From contig JAEUJQ010000083.1 of assembly GCA_016793095.1 (NCBI GenBank), positions 186,001 to 250,000 of the forward strand: DNA of 64,000 nt, in the 5' to 3' direction. Of the stretch, positions 16,533 through 28,258 are shown one piece after another (the stretch's first letter is position 1; every line of letters begins with the position of its first letter). Made by a program: the position numbers and the translations under genes. The DNA comes from Myxococcaceae bacterium (GTDB taxonomy: Bacteria; Myxococcota; Myxococcia; Myxococcales; Myxococcaceae). The notes under the pieces were generated by a model that saw only the letters and a list, made by a program, of their open reading frames with translations, was not told the origin of the DNA and searched no databases.

Positions 16533-18160
16533 GGACGGATGACGCCGCTGACGACGGATGAGGTGAGGTAGGGCAGGGTGAACGAGATGCCGCCCTGACC
16601 GAACGAGAGCGCCTCGAGCTCGAAGACGTAGGCCTGGCCGTTGACGAGGATGCCCGGCGGGAGCGTGACGGCGGGGTTCGGCGTGTAGATCCGCCAGAGG
16701 TCGGCGACGTCACCCGAGTCGTCGATGCGGTTGATGCTGACGCGGTAGCTGCTCACCGTGCCGCCGGTCGGCGCCATCCACGAGATGGTGGGCGTGGTCG
16801 TCACGCCCGACTGATCCTCGATGAAGTTGCGGCTGGCGATCTGGGCCCCGCGCACGGGGCCGAGCCGGGGCGTGACCATGCCGGTGAAGCCCGAGGGCCC
16901 GTCGGCCATCGTGAGGCCGCCGGAGAAGACGGTGGGCGTGCCGCCGTCGGTCAGGGCGCGGGGCTGATCGACCGTGTAGGAGGCGAAGATCGATCGGCCC
17001 CAGGTCGAGGGGAACACGTTCGAGGGCACCGCGAGGGTCGGCGTCGGTGCGCTCTCGACCATCGAGAAGCTCGCGAGCCCGAAGACGCTCTGGCCGACGT
17101 AGCGGTGCGGGTCGGGCGACGGCGAGGTGCCGACCTGCGTACTGAAGAAGCCAGCGGTCGCGTCACGCCCGAAGCTGCCCCGCAGGGCGCCGAAGGCGGC
17201 CTTGTCGAAGGCGATCGAGAAGGGCTGCGTCATCGGCGCCGTCACGTTCGCCACCGCGTCGGTCGAGCCGCCGTTCGCGAGGCTGATCGCCGGGAACTCG
17301 GCGGAGCGGACGAGGGCGGTCATGGTGCCGGCGTCGGTGGTGGTGGTGCTGAACTGCAGCGCCCAGCCCCGATCGCCCTTCGCCGAGTCGGGGAGCCCGT
17401 AGCCGAGCGCCCTCGAGACCGCCGCCCAGTCGAGGTCCGACTCGATGTTGGTGCTGCCCGCCGGCGTGACCGGGGTCGCCGCGTTCTCGAGGTTCGTGAG
17501 GAGGCCGGTCTGCTGGGTGAAGAAGAGGCCCGAGGTGTTCTGCGGCCCGATCGGCTCGAGGCCGCGCACGGTGAGGCGGAGCTGCGACTCGGTGGTGGCC
17601 TTCGGGGCGTCGAGCCTGCCGCCGGTGAAGCTGTCGAAGTTCAACCGCCGGTTGGTGGTGACGAAGAAGCGCCGCGAGAGCTGCAGGGTGATCTCGCCGG
17701 CTGGCACGTTCCGCACCACGAAGGTGCCATCGACGCTGGGGGTGCCGCGAATGAAGTCGAACGCGCCTCCATCGCGGTACCAGACTCCCACCGCCGCGCG
17801 GTTGAAGTCTGCGAGGGTCGCGGTGCGGCCGCCGTCCGCGTCCCAGCCCCACAGCTCCTGATAGGTGCCGCTCAGCTCGCCGGTCGAGCCGCCAGTCCCA
17901 CCGCCCGTGGCGCTCCCGCCAGCCGAGCCCCCCCCGGTGCCAGTGACTCCCTCACACTGGCCGGCCGTGCAGACCTGCGCGCCGACGCACCGATCGCACA
18001 GCAGCCCACCAGCGCCGCAGGCCTCGGGCGTGTTGCCGGTCTCACAGGTGTCGGCGGCGCTGCAACAGCCGGGACAAGTGGCTGGGGTGCACTTCTTCGG
18101 GGCTGTGCACGCCGCCATCAGGCCGAGGACGAACGAGATGCAGAACGCGACGAGACGCAT
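16529..18160 (-). CDS. myxobacterial Cys-module lipoprotein, paralogue 2 of 3
   Basis: A 543-residue lipoprotein (signal ends LGLMAAC) with the same layout as its downstream neighbour: cysteine module (CTPATCPGCC...C..C), Gly/Ser linker, beta-rich body, fibronectin-like C-terminus and terminal SGVIRP. The similarity runs the whole length, which marks a tandem duplication. It follows the third paralogue by 49 bp and overlaps the next by four bases, so all three are probably one transcript. Function is unknown; the cysteine module resembles plant Stig1-like repeats only in spacing. Confidence 0.75.
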   Translation of the reverse strand: MRLVAFCISFVLGLMAACTAPKKCTPATCPGCCSAADTCETGNTPEACGAGGLLCDRCVGAQVCTAGQCEGVTGTGGGSAGGSATGGGTGGSTGELSGTYQELWGWDADGGRTATLADFNRAAVGVWYRDGGAFDFIRGTPSVDGTFVVRNVPAGEITLQLSRRFFVTTNRRLNFDSFTGGRLDAPKATTESQLRLTVRGLEPIGPQNTSGLFFTQQTGLLTNLENAATPVTPAGSTNIESDLDWAAVSRALGYGLPDSAKGDRGWALQFSTTTTDAGTMTALVRSAEFPAISLANGGSTDAVANVTAPMTQPFSIAFDKAAFGALRGSFGRDATAGFFSTQVGTSPSPDPHRYVGQSVFGLASFSMVESAPTPTLAVPSNVFPSTWGRSIFASYTVDQPRALTDGGTPTVFSGGLTMADGPSGFTGMVTPRLGPVRGAQIASRNFIEDQSGVTTTPTISWMAPTGGTVSSYRVSINRIDDSGDVADLWRIYTPNPAVTLPPGILVNGQAYVFELEALSFGQGGISFTLPYLTSSVVSGVIRP

Positions 18161-18209
18161 GACTTCCCTCGAGGTCAGAGGAACGACGGACGGCAGCGGC
18201 TACCACAGC

Positions 18210-19943
18210 TCAGGGCCGCACGACACCGGACACGACGCTCGCCGACCCGACCGGGAAGGGGAACGTCGAGAGGTCGCGCAGCGGGTTGCCGGGGATCGAG
18301 TTGGCCGACAGCGCGATGACGTACGACTGGCCGTTCGCCAGCACGTTCGGCGGGACGGTGAACGAGGTGTCGGTGGGCAGCAGGTAGAACGAGCCGACGG
18401 TGCGCGCGGTCGTCCGCCCCGAAGAGAGCTGAAGCTGCTCGATGCGCACCAGGTACCGCGCGACGGTGCCCTGGGTGGGGGCGGTCCAGGTGAGCGTGGG
18501 CGTCCGGGTCGCGCCGGTCGCCGCGTTGGAGAACGGCATGCCGTTGAGCTGCGCGTCCTTCGGGGGGCTGATCGGCGCGGCGACCGGTGACGCCAGCGCC
18601 TGGATCGCGAGCGTCGCCGTGATGCCTGAGAAGTACCGCCGCGGCTGCGTGGCGCCGGTGATCAAGCGGTCGATGCCGTTGCCGTACTGAACGGTGACCG
18701 TGGTGCCCCAGGTCGAGGGGAACGGGTTCGGGTAGCTGAGCGGGTTCGGCAGCGTCGGCGGCGGGCCCAGCGGGTCCGGGTAGGAGCCCCACACGAACGC
18801 GAGCCCGTCGGAGCCCCGATCGTGCACGGCCCTGGGACCGGTGGTGAACTCGACGTTGAGCACCGGGCCCGCGCCGGACGTGAAGTCGGCCGAGTGCATC
18901 GCGAAGGAGGGCTGGCTGATGTCGAGCGGCGTGGTGGACGCGGGCGGTGACATGAGCGCGACGTTCGTCGTGTTCGCCTGGCCCGACACCATCGAGACGG
19001 GGCTCGCAGTGCCTGCACCGAGGATCCGGTACTCGCCGGTCGGGCTCCCGGACATCTGCGTGACCAGCACGCTGTCGCCCTTCGTCGAGTCGATCATCGG
19101 CGTCTGCAGCTGCGCCGAGTAGAGCTCCCAGGGGATCAGGAAGTTGTAGCTCGTCTCACCGCCGAAGGGCGGGTTGTTGACGTAGAGGCTGAAGCCCTCC
19201 ATCGCGATGCCCGCGTTGACGCTGTAGAGGTTCATGAAGTGCGAGGCGTTGTCCCACGGCTGCAGGTTGGTGGCGTTGACCGAGAGCGTCGTGCCGGCCC
19301 CTCCGAGGGCGCCGTCCAGCCGCCCGAGGGACTCGAAGTCGAGGGACACCCGGCGCTCGGTCGTCTTGAACCACGAGGTGCCGATCTTGAGGAAGTAGGG
19401 CCCCGTCGGCACGCCCACGAGGGTGAAGCTGCTGTCCGGCCGGACGGTGGGCACGATGGTGGTGAGGCCGCCGTCCTCGCCGATCACGACGGCGCTCGGA
19501 GCGTTGCTGCCGAACTGGCAGGGCCGGGAGCCGCCATCGCCCTCGCTGAGCCAGGTCTGCGTGCAGGTGCCTTCGACGTCGTTGGGGTTGACCGCGCCGC
19601 CCGCGGAGCCGCCACCGCTCGCCCCCGCGGCGCCACCGCCCGATCCTCCCATGCCGCCGCCCGTGCCCATGCCTCCGCCCGTCCCGCTGGCGCCGCCGCC
19701 CATGCCGGCGAGGCAGGTGCCGGTGGTCGCGACGCACGCCTCGTTCAGCCCGCAGGCCTTGCAGGCGTTGCCGCCACGGCCACAGGCGGTGCTGCTGCTG
19801 CCGACGAGGCACTGCCCCATGTCCGAGCAGCAGCCGTTGCACGACGACGCGCTGCACTTGCTCGTGGGCTTGCAGGCCGTCGTCAGGACCCCCGCGCCCA
19901 GGAGGAGCGAGGCGAGCAGCAATGAGGAGATCTTCGATGGCAT
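18210..19943 (-). CDS. myxobacterial Cys-module lipoprotein, paralogue 1 of 3
   Basis: A 577-residue lipoprotein and first gene of the three-paralogue unit. ATG 19943 is chosen because it gives the signal sequence MPSKISSLLLASLLLGAG with lipobox TTAC; the frame is open further but runs into the divergent ABC-F gene. The cysteine module (CSASSCNGCC...) and a Gly/Met/Ser linker are followed by a beta-rich body more diverged than in the other two. The C-terminal fibronectin-like domain (PTLTWTAPTQGTVARYLVRI) and terminal VSGVVRP are conserved. Probably displayed on the cell surface; no catalytic motif is seen. Confidence 0.75.
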   Translation of the reverse strand: MPSKISSLLLASLLLGAGVLTTACKPTSKCSASSCNGCCSDMGQCLVGSSSTACGRGGNACKACGLNEACVATTGTCLAGMGGGASGTGGGMGTGGGMGGSGGGAAGASGGGSAGGAVNPNDVEGTCTQTWLSEGDGGSRPCQFGSNAPSAVVIGEDGGLTTIVPTVRPDSSFTLVGVPTGPYFLKIGTSWFKTTERRVSLDFESLGRLDGALGGAGTTLSVNATNLQPWDNASHFMNLYSVNAGIAMEGFSLYVNNPPFGGETSYNFLIPWELYSAQLQTPMIDSTKGDSVLVTQMSGSPTGEYRILGAGTASPVSMVSGQANTTNVALMSPPASTTPLDISQPSFAMHSADFTSGAGPVLNVEFTTGPRAVHDRGSDGLAFVWGSYPDPLGPPPTLPNPLSYPNPFPSTWGTTVTVQYGNGIDRLITGATQPRRYFSGITATLAIQALASPVAAPISPPKDAQLNGMPFSNAATGATRTPTLTWTAPTQGTVARYLVRIEQLQLSSGRTTARTVGSFYLLPTDTSFTVPPNVLANGQSYVIALSANSIPGNPLRDLSTFPFPVGSASVVSGVVRP

Positions 19944-20043
19944 GACAGCCCCCGGCGCCCCCGTCCGGCCGACGAGGCAAAGGGCCCCTAGCTGAGGAGT
20001 CGCGGTCGATTCAAGACGCGCGCGCTGGTATGGCCGCCGCGCC

Positions 20044-21990
20044 GTGAGCCTCGTCATCCTCCAGAAGCTGTCTCTCTCGTACGGGAAGAAGGCCCTCTTC
20101 GAGGACGCCGCCCTGACGATCGGCCCCACCGATCGCATCGGGCTGGTGGGCGCGAACGGCACCGGCAAGTCCACGCTGCTGAAGATCCTCGTCGGCAAGG
20201 TGACGCCTGACGAAGGGGTGATCACCTTCCGGCGCAACGCCCGCGTGGGGTACCTCGCGCAGGAGCTGCAGACCCTGCCCGACGGCCCGCTGGTCGAGGC
20301 GGTGCTCTCGTCAGTGCCGGGTCGCGACTCGCTCGACGAGCGCCTCGCGGTGACGGAGCAGCTGCTGGCGCAGGCGAGCGAAGAGGCCGAGCAGCTCGAG
20401 CTGGCCGCGACGCTGGCGGAGCTCCACGAGGAGCGCGATCACTTCGACGAGCACTACGGCAAGCACCGCGCCGAGCGCATCCTGCTGGGCCTCGGGTTCG
20501 GGGTGCCCGAGCTGACGAAGGTGACGACGCAGTTCTCGGGGGGCTGGCGCATGCGGGCGGCGCTGGCGGGGCTGCTCTTGCAGGATCCCGATCTGCTCCT
20601 CCTCGACGAGCCCACCAACCACCTCGACCTGCCGACGCTCGCGTGGTTCGACGGCTTTCTGCGTCGCTCGCGGAAGGCGATGGTGCTGATCAGCCACGAT
20701 CGCGAGTTCCTCAACCGGCAGATCAACCGCGTCGTGTCGCTCGAGCTCGAGGGGCTGCGCACGTGGACCGGCAACTACGAGGACTACCGCCGGCTGCGGG
20801 CGGAGGAGGCCGAGCGGCTGCTGGCGACCGCCCAGAAGGTCGAGGCGAAGCGCGCCCAGCTGCAGGCCTTCGTCGATCGGTTCCGCGCCAAGGCGAGCAA
20901 GGCGTCGCAGGCGCAGTCGAAGATGAAACAGCTCGAGAAGCTCGAGAACGTCGAGGTGCACCGCGAGCGGGCGACGGTGGGCTTCAGCTTCCCTCCCACG
21001 ACGCCGCCGGGGCGTGACGTGGTGAAGCTCTCGGGCCTCAAGAAGGCCTTTGGTGATCACGTCGTCTACGACGGGCTCGACGCGCTGTTGCTGCGCGGCC
21101 AGCGCGTGGCGGTGACGGGGCTCAACGGCGCGGGCAAGACGACGCTGTTGCGGCTCATCACCGGCGAGCTCGAGCCCGACGCGGGCGCGGTGACGCTCGG
21201 CCACAACGTGCAGCTCGGCTACTACGCGCAGCACCACGCCGACACGCTCGACCGCTCGAAGACGATCCTCGACGAGATCATGACGTTGGTGCCGGACAAG
21301 CCGCAGGCCTGGGTGCGCAGCGTGCTCGGGGCGTTCCTCTTCTCGGGCGACGACGTGGACAAGAAGATCGGCGTGCTTTCCGGCGGCGAGCGGGCGCGGG
21401 TGGCGCTGGCGCGGCTGCTGGTGAAGCCCGCGAACCTGCTGGTGATGGACGAGCCGACGAACCACCTCGATCTCGACTCGTCCGAGGCCCTCATCGAGGC
21501 CCTCGAGGACTACGACGGCACGTTGATCTTCGTCTCCCACAACCGCTCGTTCCTCGACGCGCTGGCCACCCACATCTGGGACGTGCGCGATCGCAAGCTG
21601 CTGCCCTTCATGGGCTCGATGCGTGAGTACCTCGCGAAGCTCGAGGCCGAGGCGAAGGTGCGGGAGGAGGCAGGGGAGCGGCTCCAGGGCGCGGCGACGG
21701 CGGGAAAGCCAGGCGAGAAGGACCGCAAGCGGCTCGAGGCTGAGGCGCGGCAGGAGCGCAGCCGGAAGGTGACGCCGCTGAAGAAGGAGCTCGAGAAGCT
21801 CGAGGCCCGCATCGCCACCCTCGAGGCCGAGCAGAAGGAGCGCGAGGCGAAGCTGGCCGACGCCGAGTTCGCGAAGGACTACGAGGCGTCTGGGCCGGTG
21901 TTCGCTGCGCACCGGGAGGCCGCCCGCGAGCTCGAGGAGGCGCTCGCGCGATGGGAGGTCGTCGGATCAGAGCTCTCCGCGCTGGGCTGA
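20044..21990 (+). CDS. ABC-F family ATPase (Uup/YheS-like)
   Basis: A 648-residue soluble protein with two ABC ATPase domains and no membrane part. Domain one has GANGTGKST, a FSGGWRMR signature and LLLLDEPTNHLD; domain two has GLNGAGKTT, LSGGERARVALA and LLVMDEPTNHLD. A charged P-site linker lies between them and a long coiled coil forms the last ~110 residues. ABC-F proteins act on the ribosome or in replication and recombination rather than in transport; the C-terminal coiled coil is like that of Uup and YheS. Starts at GTG 20044. The tail (LARWEVVGSELSALG) is copied in decayed form downstream. Confidence 0.92.
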   Translation: MSLVILQKLSLSYGKKALFEDAALTIGPTDRIGLVGANGTGKSTLLKILVGKVTPDEGVITFRRNARVGYLAQELQTLPDGPLVEAVLSSVPGRDSLDERLAVTEQLLAQASEEAEQLELAATLAELHEERDHFDEHYGKHRAERILLGLGFGVPELTKVTTQFSGGWRMRAALAGLLLQDPDLLLLDEPTNHLDLPTLAWFDGFLRRSRKAMVLISHDREFLNRQINRVVSLELEGLRTWTGNYEDYRRLRAEEAERLLATAQKVEAKRAQLQAFVDRFRAKASKASQAQSKMKQLEKLENVEVHRERATVGFSFPPTTPPGRDVVKLSGLKKAFGDHVVYDGLDALLLRGQRVAVTGLNGAGKTTLLRLITGELEPDAGAVTLGHNVQLGYYAQHHADTLDRSKTILDEIMTLVPDKPQAWVRSVLGAFLFSGDDVDKKIGVLSGGERARVALARLLVKPANLLVMDEPTNHLDLDSSEALIEALEDYDGTLIFVSHNRSFLDALATHIWDVRDRKLLPFMGSMREYLAKLEAEAKVREEAGERLQGAATAGKPGEKDRKRLEAEARQERSRKVTPLKKELEKLEARIATLEAEQKEREAKLADAEFAKDYEASGPVFAAHREAARELEEALARWEVVGSELSALG

Positions 21991-22200
21991 ACGCTCTCCG
22001 AGAGGTCCGGAACGAACTCGACGAGCCCTGGCGCGGTGGGAAGTCGTCGGGTGAGAGCGCTCCCCGCCGGGCTGATTGGCTTCGCGAGACGCGACGAGGC
22101 CCGGTCGGAGGTCGTCGGGTTCGAGCTCCGCCCTGGGCCTGGCGCTCCGCGAGAGGCTTCGCGTTCGCGCGAACTCGACGAGTTCCGGTCGTCGGCCTGG
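21952..22200 (+). repeat. decayed tandem copies of the ABC-F 3' end in the following gap
   Basis: The 346-bp gap before the oxidoreductase gene contains no gene. The last codons of the ABC-F gene, TGGGAGGTCGTCGG at 21952, recur as TGGGAAGTCGTCGG at 22037, TCGGAGGTCGTCGG at 22105 and GGTCGTCGG at 22187. The 12-mer GAACTCGACGAG occurs at 22014 and again at 22171. The units are about 68-85 bp long and diverged. The second copy still encodes LARWEVVG in one frame, so these look like former coding tail duplicated and then left to mutate. From 22200 to 22336 nothing further is recognised. Confidence 0.7.
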
Positions 22201-22336
22201 CGCCCTCCGCTCTGGACTGGACGCTGTCACGGCAGGAGCCGACCTCGAGCTCACTCGGACGCTCGCGACGACGGCACAGAGAGCGTCGAGCTCCGGACCG
22301 GCTACGGGCGCCTCACGACCGATGCAGGCACGCCCG

Positions 22337-23932
22337 TCACCGGTCCGCGATGATCGCCTGCACCACCTGGAGCGCGGGGATCCCGGTGACGCCGCCGCCG
22401 CCGTGCGTCGCCGACGACGCCTGGTACAGCCCGCGCACCGGCGTGCGGAAGTCGGCATACCCGGGCGCGGGCCGCATGTGGAACAGCTGCGGCACCGACA
22501 GCTCGCCGTGGAAGATGTTGCCGCCGAGGAGGCCGTAGTCGCGCTCCATCTCGTGCGGGCCGAGCACCTGGCGCCCAACGATCGACGAGGTGAAGCCCGG
22601 CGCCACGGTCTCCATGCGGGCGATGACGCGATCGGCGTAGCGCTCGAGCTCGGCGCGATCGGGCTGCGCGGCCCAGGTGCTCGGCACCCACTGCGTGAAC
22701 ATCGACACCACGTGCTTGCCCTCGGGCGCGAGCGTCTTGTCGAACACCGACGGGATGCAGACGTCGGCGAAGGGCACCCGCGCGGCCCGGCCCGCCGCCG
22801 CGTCCTGGAAGGCGCCCTCGAGGTCATCGAGTGACTCGGCCAGCACGATGGTGCCGCCGTGCACCTCGGGATCGAAGCCGGGCTTCGCCTTGAACTCGGG
22901 CAGCCGATCGACGGCGACGTTCACCTTCACGGTGCCCGAGCGCGAGCGCCACCGCTCCATCGCGCGCACGAAGTCGTCGGGCAGGTGGCGGCGCTCCACG
23001 AGCTTCAGGAAGGCGTGCTGCGGGTGGGTCGTCACCACCACCGTGTCGGCGTCGAGCTCGTCGCCGCTCTCGAGCGCGACGCCCACCGCCCGGCCGTCCT
23101 TCACGATCACCCGGGCCGCCGGCGCGCCCGTCTTGATCACCACGCCGAGCGCTTCGCAGGCCTTGCGCATCGCCTGCGTGACGCCACCCATACCGCCCTC
23201 GGGGAAGCCCCAGGCCCCCGCCGGCGCACCCTGGCCCACGTCGCCGAGCTTGTGGTGCGCCATCACGTAGGCGGTGCCCGGGCTGCGGGGCCCGGCCCAG
23301 GTGCCGATGACGCCCGAGACGGCCAGCACGCCCTTGAGGCGCGGGTGCTCGAACCAGTCGTCCAGCACGTCGGCCACCGACGAGCCCATCAGGCGTGTCA
23401 CCTCGCCGACCTGCTGCACCGACAGCGCCCTGAGCCTCCAGCCTAGCGAGGCGAGCGCGAGCAGCTCGGCCGGCGCCTTCGAGCCCAGCTTCGGGGGCAC
23501 CGTGCCCAGCAGCGGGCCCAGCACGCTCGCGAGCGACGAGAGCCACGTGTCCCACCGGTCGAGCGCGTCGGCGTCGGCCTTCGAGAACCGCGAGACCTCG
23601 GCGTGGCGGCGCTTTCCGTCGGCGTGCAGCTGCAGCGAGGAGCCGTCGGCGGCCGGCGCGAAGTAGCCGTGCTGCGGGAAGACGCGGTAGCCGTGGCGCG
23701 CGAGCTCGAGCTCCTTCACGATCGCAGCCGGCAGCAGGCTCACCACGTACGAGAGCGCCGTCACCTTGAAGTCGGGGCCGAAGGGCTGCTCGGTGATCGC
23801 CGCCCCGCCCACCACGTCCTTCTTCTCGAGCAGGCACACCTTGAAGCCCCGCTTCGCCAGCAGCCCGGCGGTGACGAGCCCGTTGTGCCCGCCGCCAATC
23901 ACCACCACGTCGAACCGATGCGCGACCGTCAT
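22337..23932 (-). CDS. FAD-dependent oxidoreductase, PYROXD2/CrtI-like
   Basis: A 531-residue flavoprotein of the phytoene-desaturase-like superfamily. The N-terminal dinucleotide motif is VVVIGGGHNGLVTAGLLAKRG with the acidic end of strand two in LLEKKDVVGGAA. A GFPEGGMGGVTQAM motif lies in the middle, and the C-terminal FAD motif is GLYQASSATHGGGGVTG. This pattern fits the PYROXD2-type branch better than true carotenoid desaturases, and no carotenoid genes are nearby. The substrate is unknown. The gene has its own leader after the Lon terminator. Confidence 0.85.
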   Translation of the reverse strand: MTVAHRFDVVVIGGGHNGLVTAGLLAKRGFKVCLLEKKDVVGGAAITEQPFGPDFKVTALSYVVSLLPAAIVKELELARHGYRVFPQHGYFAPAADGSSLQLHADGKRRHAEVSRFSKADADALDRWDTWLSSLASVLGPLLGTVPPKLGSKAPAELLALASLGWRLRALSVQQVGEVTRLMGSSVADVLDDWFEHPRLKGVLAVSGVIGTWAGPRSPGTAYVMAHHKLGDVGQGAPAGAWGFPEGGMGGVTQAMRKACEALGVVIKTGAPAARVIVKDGRAVGVALESGDELDADTVVVTTHPQHAFLKLVERRHLPDDFVRAMERWRSRSGTVKVNVAVDRLPEFKAKPGFDPEVHGGTIVLAESLDDLEGAFQDAAAGRAARVPFADVCIPSVFDKTLAPEGKHVVSMFTQWVPSTWAAQPDRAELERYADRVIARMETVAPGFTSSIVGRQVLGPHEMERDYGLLGGNIFHGELSVPQLFHMRPAPGYADFRTPVRGLYQASSATHGGGGVTGIPALQVVQAIIADR

Positions 23933-23987
23933 GCCGCGTCCGTACGAGAAGGCGACCGGGCCCGCAATCGCTCCCGCGCGGCGGCCC

Positions 23988-24028
23988 TGAAAAGACGACG
24001 GCCGGATCCCTGTGGAAGGGACCCGGCC
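23988..24028 (-). terminator. intrinsic terminator of lon
   Basis: An 11-bp stem with one mismatch is formed by 24000-24010 and 24018-24028 around a seven-base loop. On the minus strand it is followed by GTCGTCTTTTC. It lies 27 bp past the lon stop and before the next minus-strand gene. Confidence 0.75.
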
Positions 24029-24054
24029 ATGGAGTCAGTGGACCAGGAAGACGC

Positions 24055-26505
<2,451 letters not shown>

Positions 26506-26575
26506 TGATTGCTTCTTTCGGTTGCTCGTCCTGCGAGGGGGCTGACCTGCGGAACCAGACATCAGCGGTAGGGGG

Positions 26576-26603
26576 AGGGTAGCAATCGTTTTCCGCGCGG
26601 CAA
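26576..26603 (-). promoter_or_regulatory. possible sigma-70-like promoter of lon
   Basis: On the minus strand TTGCCG (26603-26598) and TACCCT (26581-26576) are separated by 16 bases, about 70 bp upstream of the Lon start. The match is partial; no heat-shock-type element was recognised. Confidence 0.3.
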
Positions 26604-26720
26604 TGGCTACGAGCAAAAAAGGGCCGGTCGGACGGAGGGGCCGCCGGCGCCGAATTCGACCTTCGGCGGGGCTCCGGGCACAATGAGGTCGTTCCAGGGC
26701 CAGCGCCGCCACCTTCCTCC

Positions 26721-27971
26721 ATGAACGTCCTTCACCGTCGCCACGTCTGGGCCGTCGTCATCGCCTTCCTCGCGAGCTGCGAGGGCTGCTTCGGCTGCAA
26801 GACGTCCCCCCTCGATCAGACGGGCACCACGATTCCGCGGACCTGCAAGACCGAGGCGCCCCTCATCGAGCCGCAGAAGCTCGACATCCTCTTCGTCATC
26901 GACAACTCGAACTCCATGCGCGAGGAGCAGGAGGCCGTCGCCCGCGAGCTGACGGCCTTCGTGGACGAGATCAAGCAGGCCGGTGGCGTGCGCCAGGACT
27001 TCAACGTCGGCGTCATCACCACGGCGGTGTACCAGCACAGCCTGCAGAACGGCCTGAGGTTCAACCGCGAGTACCCCACGCAGAGCGGGCGGCTCCAGCC
27101 GGTCCCTGAGCGCTCACCTGACGGCGGGGTGCTGCTCGGAACCGGCACCGAGCGCGTGCTGACGGGAGAGGACCCCGAGCTCGTCGAGAAGTTCGCGCGA
27201 CTGGTGCAGCAGGGTGTGGCCGGCTCCGGGCAGGAGACGCCCTTCGAGGCCGTGCGGCTCGCCCTCCTGAGCGATCTCAGCAAGAAGCCGCTCGCCGAGG
27301 GCGGCAACGGCGGCTTCCTTCGTGACGGGGCGCGCCTGCTGGTGGTGATCCTCACCGACGAAGACGACTGCAGCGAGACGGTGCGCCCGTCGCGGGTGAC
27401 GGTGTCCGACAACCCGGCCGTGGCCGATTGCACGGAGCAGCAGACCAGCCTCACGTCGGTCAGCGAGTACCACCGGCTCTTCAGTCAGGAGCTGAAGAAC
27501 GCCGACGACTCGCCGAAGGAGCTGATCTGGACCGCCATCGCCCCGGTCGCCCGCGGCGGGACGAAGTCGGCCATGGCCATCGTGGACAACGGGCAGGTGC
27601 GCAACATCGACTGCCCGACCTCGAACCAGGCGGGCTTCCGCATGAGGCAGATGGCCGAGATGTTCGATCCCTCGCTCGTGAACCTCGACTCGATCTGCCG
27701 CGACTCGTTCCGGCAGACGCTCATCACGATCGCCGAGCTCGCGTCGGTCAGCCAGATCGTCGAGGTGAAGAACGCGCCCGACGCCCGCATGCTCCAGTTC
27801 AGCATCACCCGGAAGGACGGCGCGGTGGTGCAGTGCACCCAGCTCAACCAGGGCATCGAGTCGGCCACCGTGCTCGAAGGCTCGGGCAACACGCGCGTCA
27901 AGTTCGGCGGCGTCTGCAAGCGGCGCGCGGACGACCAGGGCATCGGCATCAAGCTGCTCTGCGCGACCTGA
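26721..27971 (+). CDS. VWA-domain lipoprotein
   Basis: A 416-residue exported protein with a short signal sequence ending FLASC, so probably a lipoprotein; further cysteines follow at once (CEGCFGC). The core is a von Willebrand A domain with a complete MIDAS motif DNSNSM (in ILFVIDNSNSMREEQ) and a later VVILTDEDDCS strand. A short cysteine-bearing C-terminal region completes it. VWA lipoproteins of this form are common in myxobacterial genomes, and a role in surface protein-protein binding is likely. Divergent from lon across 215 bp. Confidence 0.8.
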   Translation: MNVLHRRHVWAVVIAFLASCEGCFGCKTSPLDQTGTTIPRTCKTEAPLIEPQKLDILFVIDNSNSMREEQEAVARELTAFVDEIKQAGGVRQDFNVGVITTAVYQHSLQNGLRFNREYPTQSGRLQPVPERSPDGGVLLGTGTERVLTGEDPELVEKFARLVQQGVAGSGQETPFEAVRLALLSDLSKKPLAEGGNGGFLRDGARLLVVILTDEDDCSETVRPSRVTVSDNPAVADCTEQQTSLTSVSEYHRLFSQELKNADDSPKELIWTAIAPVARGGTKSAMAIVDNGQVRNIDCPTSNQAGFRMRQMAEMFDPSLVNLDSICRDSFRQTLITIAELASVSQIVEVKNAPDARMLQFSITRKDGAVVQCTQLNQGIESATVLEGSGNTRVKFGGVCKRRADDQGIGIKLLCAT

Positions 27972-28098
27972 CCGGCGCCGATCAGGAGAGCCGGCGAAAC
28001 CCCTGGCAGGACTGAGGTTTGACGGGTCGGCCCGATCTGAAATACCTCAATAATTCCGAAAACTTGCGTGATCAACCGGGTGAGGCACCCTGCCGCCC

Positions 28099-28254
28099 AT
28101 GTTTTCGTCCACCACCCAGACGTTCACCTTCTTCTTCGTGTCCGACGCCGCTCAAGCAAGGAACCAGAGCGTGCAGCAGACGCCCCTGCTCACGCCCACG
28201 GCGACGGCGCCGGTGCGCGTGAAGTGGGTGCTCGCGACACCTGCCGTCGGTTGA
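28099..28254 (+). CDS. possible 51-residue protein of unknown function
   Basis: The 287-bp gap after the VWA lipoprotein holds this short frame, starting MFSSTTQTFTFFFVSDAA and ending before the GTG of the next gene. About 86% of its codons end in G or C, which is the coding pattern of the region. GGTGAGG lies upstream, and a TTGACG box occurs at 28019. No family is recognised and there is no signal peptide. It may be a real small gene or chance open sequence. Confidence 0.35.
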   Translation: MFSSTTQTFTFFFVSDAAQARNQSVQQTPLLTPTATAPVRVKWVLATPAVG

Positions 28255-28258
28255 GCGC

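Noticed and set aside
22337-23932. Carotenoid desaturase CrtI
   Set aside because: Shares the superfamily FAD motifs, but the middle and C-terminal motifs fit the PYROXD2-like branch and no carotenoid genes are nearby.
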